A stretch of 64,000 nucleotides of DNA. It comes from Mangrovactinospora gilvigrisea (GTDB taxonomy: Bacteria > Actinomycetota > Actinomycetes > Streptomycetales > Streptomycetaceae). Numbering within the stretch: position 1 is the stretch's first letter; each line of letters starts with the position of its first letter. Location of the stretch: positions 124,001-188,000 of the forward strand of contig NZ_MLCF01000002.1 in the NCBI RefSeq assembly GCF_001879105.1, in the 5' to 3' direction. Position numbers and translations under genes: made by a program. Positions 62,035-64,000 of the stretch are shown piece by piece. The notes below the pieces were generated by a model. The model saw only the letters and a program-made list of their open reading frames with translations, had not been told where the DNA came from and made no database searches.

Positions 62035-63260
62035 CTATCCGTGGTCGGTCTTACTCGCGGCTGCCCGCCTGAAGATCCAGTGGATGCACCGGGACAGGGG
62101 CTCAAGGTGCTTCGTGACGAGAGGCCTTCCGCGTTCGCGCGTCACCGCAGCTGTCGTCCTCAGGTCGGCACGGCGCACACGGCCCGGTCCGATCCTTGCT
62201 CTGCGGCCCGCGATCAGTTCGCACAGTTCGGCTGCCAGGGCCGGGGAGTCATCCAGACTCAACGAGAGCCTCCAGGTTCCGGCGGGGATGTGAGTCAGCG
62301 CGGCGAGCGGCAGGTGGGCACGGCCGGTGCGGGCGCGGAGCTGTACGTCGACGGTGATCTGCTCTCCTGATTCCCGGTCGAGCAGGACCTTTGCGGGGAA
62401 GGGCGTGCCGGTGCAGGGGGCGGCGATGGGCAGGCGGAGTTCGGGGCGTGGTCCAGGCAGCACGCTGACATCGCGTCCGACCAGCTGCGTGGTGAGTCTC
62501 TTGCCCCGGCGGCCGACGTCGAGGGTCAAGTTGCTGTGCGTATCGGTGAAGTAGGGGATGACCGGGTGCCTGCCGATGGCCGGGAGCATGGGGAGGCACA
62601 GGGGATCGACGGCCGGTGCGCGGTCGGAGCCCAGGCGTGCCTTTCGACTCGCACCCAGGCCCTTGAGGGGGATCCACACATCCCAAAATCCACGATCCAG
62701 CAGGGTGGGTTGGTCGCCTGTGAGGTGAACGAGCCGTCCGGTCCCCCGCGCGACGAGGTGGTAGCGGTTGCGGCCGGGGAGCGGGACGAGTTCCGGCGAG
62801 GACCCCCACAGGCAGTGCCACTCCACCCCGGTTTCGCGGTTGCGCAGCGACAGCGAGGTCGTGAAGTGCGTCAGTTCGTCGGTGACGTCGACGTGTTCCC
62901 CGGCGGGCAGAAAGCTTCCGGTGACAGCCGGGTCGATGATCAGGCGGTCGTCGACGCGGAGCAGCGGCAGTGGCTCCCGGTCCGGGCCGACGGCCAGGCG
63001 TGCCGTCGCATCGACGGCGAGCGTACCGTCGTCCTCCCATCGCACGGCTTCGAGTCGAGCGGCCGCTTTGACCGACTTGCTGAAGCGGGCGAGGGCCATG
63101 AGCCCGGTGTGGTCTTTGCGCCGCACCAGTGTCGAGCGGATGCGGTTGATGGCGCCGAGGCCGGAGTGGACGCCGTCCCCCATGTACTCGGATCCCAGGC
63201 GGGCGACCTCGTCGAGGATCTCGGCCGCGTATTCTTCGGTGTAGCCGAGAATCGTGTGAA
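62035..63260 (-). pseudogene. C-terminal part of a cell-wall glycosyltransferase-type protein
   Basis: About 410 residues remain: LGYTEEYAAEILDEVARLGS, RLEAVRWEDDGTLAVDATAR, ELTHFTTSLSLRNRETGVEW, GFWDVWIPLKGLGASRKARL and, at the end, HLEPLSRCIHWIFRRA. This matches the C-terminal accessory region of actinobacterial GT2/teichoic-acid-type glycosyltransferases. The catalytic N-terminal domain is missing and a membrane-protein head in another frame occupies its place. Confidence 0.6.
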
Positions 63261-63264
63261 GGCG

Positions 63265-63815
63265 GCGACGGTTCCGAGGCTGGCAGCCCTCAAGGCGAGC
63301 GCGACCACGAGGCCGGCCGCTGCGGTGACCAGAACGGACAACAGCCAGACGCCCCATGCATCACCGAGCAGTCCGACGAACGGGGCGAGTAGGACAGGGT
63401 AGCCCGGGCGCGAGGAGAAGATCTTCTGGTAGCGGACGGGCCAGAAGGGCCAGACCACAGCGTGGTCGAATGCGTGCGTTTGGGCCAGCTGACGCTTCAT
63501 CTTGGCCCCGCAGGCTCGCTTTGCGGCGCTGCCCGCCGCCGTTGCGGGGGTGGCGAATGTCGTGTCCCCGACCCGGTGGGAGGCCTGGGCGGTGCGGATC
63601 GCGCTCAGGCAGTAGTACTGGCCTGCGGCCTGCGTGGCTGTCGTCTCGTCCTGACCCAAGATGCGGTGCGCGTAGGTGACGTAGTTCAAGGTGTCGGGCG
63701 TGGCCTGCATGGCGACGTTGCCCGCCTGCCCCAGGGCGAACAACAAGGCCAGAAGGCATGCGATCGCGGGCGTGCGCAGTGTCCGCGCGCTACGGAGAGT
63801 AATAAATGCGGCCAC
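63265..63815 (-). pseudogene. N-terminal part of a multi-pass membrane protein (mannosyltransferase-like)
   Basis: GTG 63815 begins VAAFITLRSARTLRTPAIAC followed by transmembrane helices (LLALLFALGQAGNVAMQA, SRPGYPVLLAPFVGLLGDAW, LLSVLVTAAAGLVVALALRA). The loop with DTLNYVTYAHRILGQDETTA and the later RPGYP motif resemble ArnT/PMT-like membrane glycosyltransferases. The frame breaks at GTVAAFTRFSATPKN where the glycosyltransferase tail begins, so a deletion probably joined the two. Confidence 0.6.
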
Positions 63816-64000
63816 ATGTCCCTATCGGCAGGACGGGCCCGCTGCCTTCGTTGTCCGCAGCCATTTCACTCCGAAGGACGAGTCCCGCCACTCGAACGTG
63901 ACAGTGAGCTTGTTCCGCTTTGACGGACACGTTCGGTGTGGTGGTCAGGCCGCGTGGGCGTCCTCGTAGCCGGCACAGCTCGACGATCTCCGCTTTGAAC
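63816..64000 (-). other. Right edge with two short remnants
   Basis: Near 63830-63920 the minus strand reads NKLTVTFEWRDSSFGVKWLR and ends AGPSCR before a stop, the likely tail of a gene. At the very end FKAEIVELC matches the start of IS3-type OrfA proteins (EFKAEIVELC-x-x-G), then the frame breaks. Both are too short for firm calls. Confidence 0.3.

Noticed and set aside
1-64000. CRISPR arrays, tRNA and rRNA genes
   Set aside because: No regularly spaced repeats of 25-40 bp and no clover-leaf or rRNA-like segments were seen by eye; a tRNAscan or CRISPR search was not possible.
1-64000. Integrative element or prophage covering the window
   Set aside because: No integrase, Rep or Tra genes, no structural phage genes and no flanking att repeats were found.

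Overview
The window is high-GC DNA with strongly GC-biased third codon positions, GTG starts, leaderless-looking promoters and actinobacterial gene families (GAF-ANTAR proteins, DUF397-like small-gene neighbourhoods, SigE-type sigma factor, GntR/HxlR/TetR/LacI regulators, PASTA and Ser/Thr kinases, mycothiol-dependent isomerase family, DUF4236-TerD). It most resembles an accessory region (chromosome arm or large plasmid) of Streptomyces or a close relative such as Kitasatospora or Streptacidiphilus. The genus cannot be fixed from the sequence alone. Gene order is mosaic: intact operons alternate with broken genes, transposon remnants and junctions where two truncated genes meet.

Left end (1-1.1 kb): the edge of an apparent lasso-peptide locus on the minus strand, with a 53-residue precursor resembling the albusnodin type, a McjB-like leader peptidase (B2) and a good sigma70-type promoter. 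The cyclase would lie beyond the left edge. 1.1-4 kb: a minus-strand, translationally coupled operon of an ESX/WXG100-like helical protein, a calpain-family (C2) cysteine protease and a single-pass membrane protein, followed by a frameshifted gene.

4.1-13.9 kb reads as a defence island: a duplicated small helical gene, a tiny membrane protein divergent from a NACHT/STAND NTPase with five 35-residue C-terminal repeats, a 672-residue protein of unknown function, an IS1341-type solo TnpB, a membrane protein and a GHKL ATPase fused to a PD-(D/E)XK nuclease. 14-19.1 kb holds an ISKra4 remnant, a putative deaminase-toxin tail with its likely immunity gene, a micro-operon of Cys-rich proteins opposite a GntR regulator with a palindromic operator, an AAA/DUF234 ATPase behind a 43-bp inverted repeat, and a GNAT acetyltransferase.

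20.3-36.5 kb: the second copy of the small duplicated gene, a DUF4236-TerD operon, a GlxA/AraC regulator convergent with an orphan nadC, an HxlR regulator divergent from an alpha/beta hydrolase, a LacI remnant abutting a PQQ-propeller lipoprotein, a TetR/MDMPI divergent pair, a membrane protein and a membrane-anchored esterase. 36-46 kb: small hypothetical proteins (including a second duplicated family), an intact ISL3 element with near-perfect 23-bp ends, a divergent pair of GAF-ANTAR regulators and a secreted chitin-binding (CBM14) mini-protein.

46.6-54.3 kb: two tandem membrane Ser/Thr kinases, a TetR-DUF4232 chimera, a secreted small protein with a strong terminator, and a SigE-family sigma factor coupled to a PASTA membrane protein. 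54.7-64 kb is the most damaged part: an IS5 remnant, an STAS fragment, a TnpB tail inserted into an OtsB-GH15 trehalose gene, a frameshifted LacI gene, a truncated class E sortase, an intact hydrolase and an APH-like kinase, and a glycosyltransferase tail fused out of frame to the head of a membrane protein. Several frameshifts lie in G/C homopolymers, so some pseudogene calls may reflect sequencing error.
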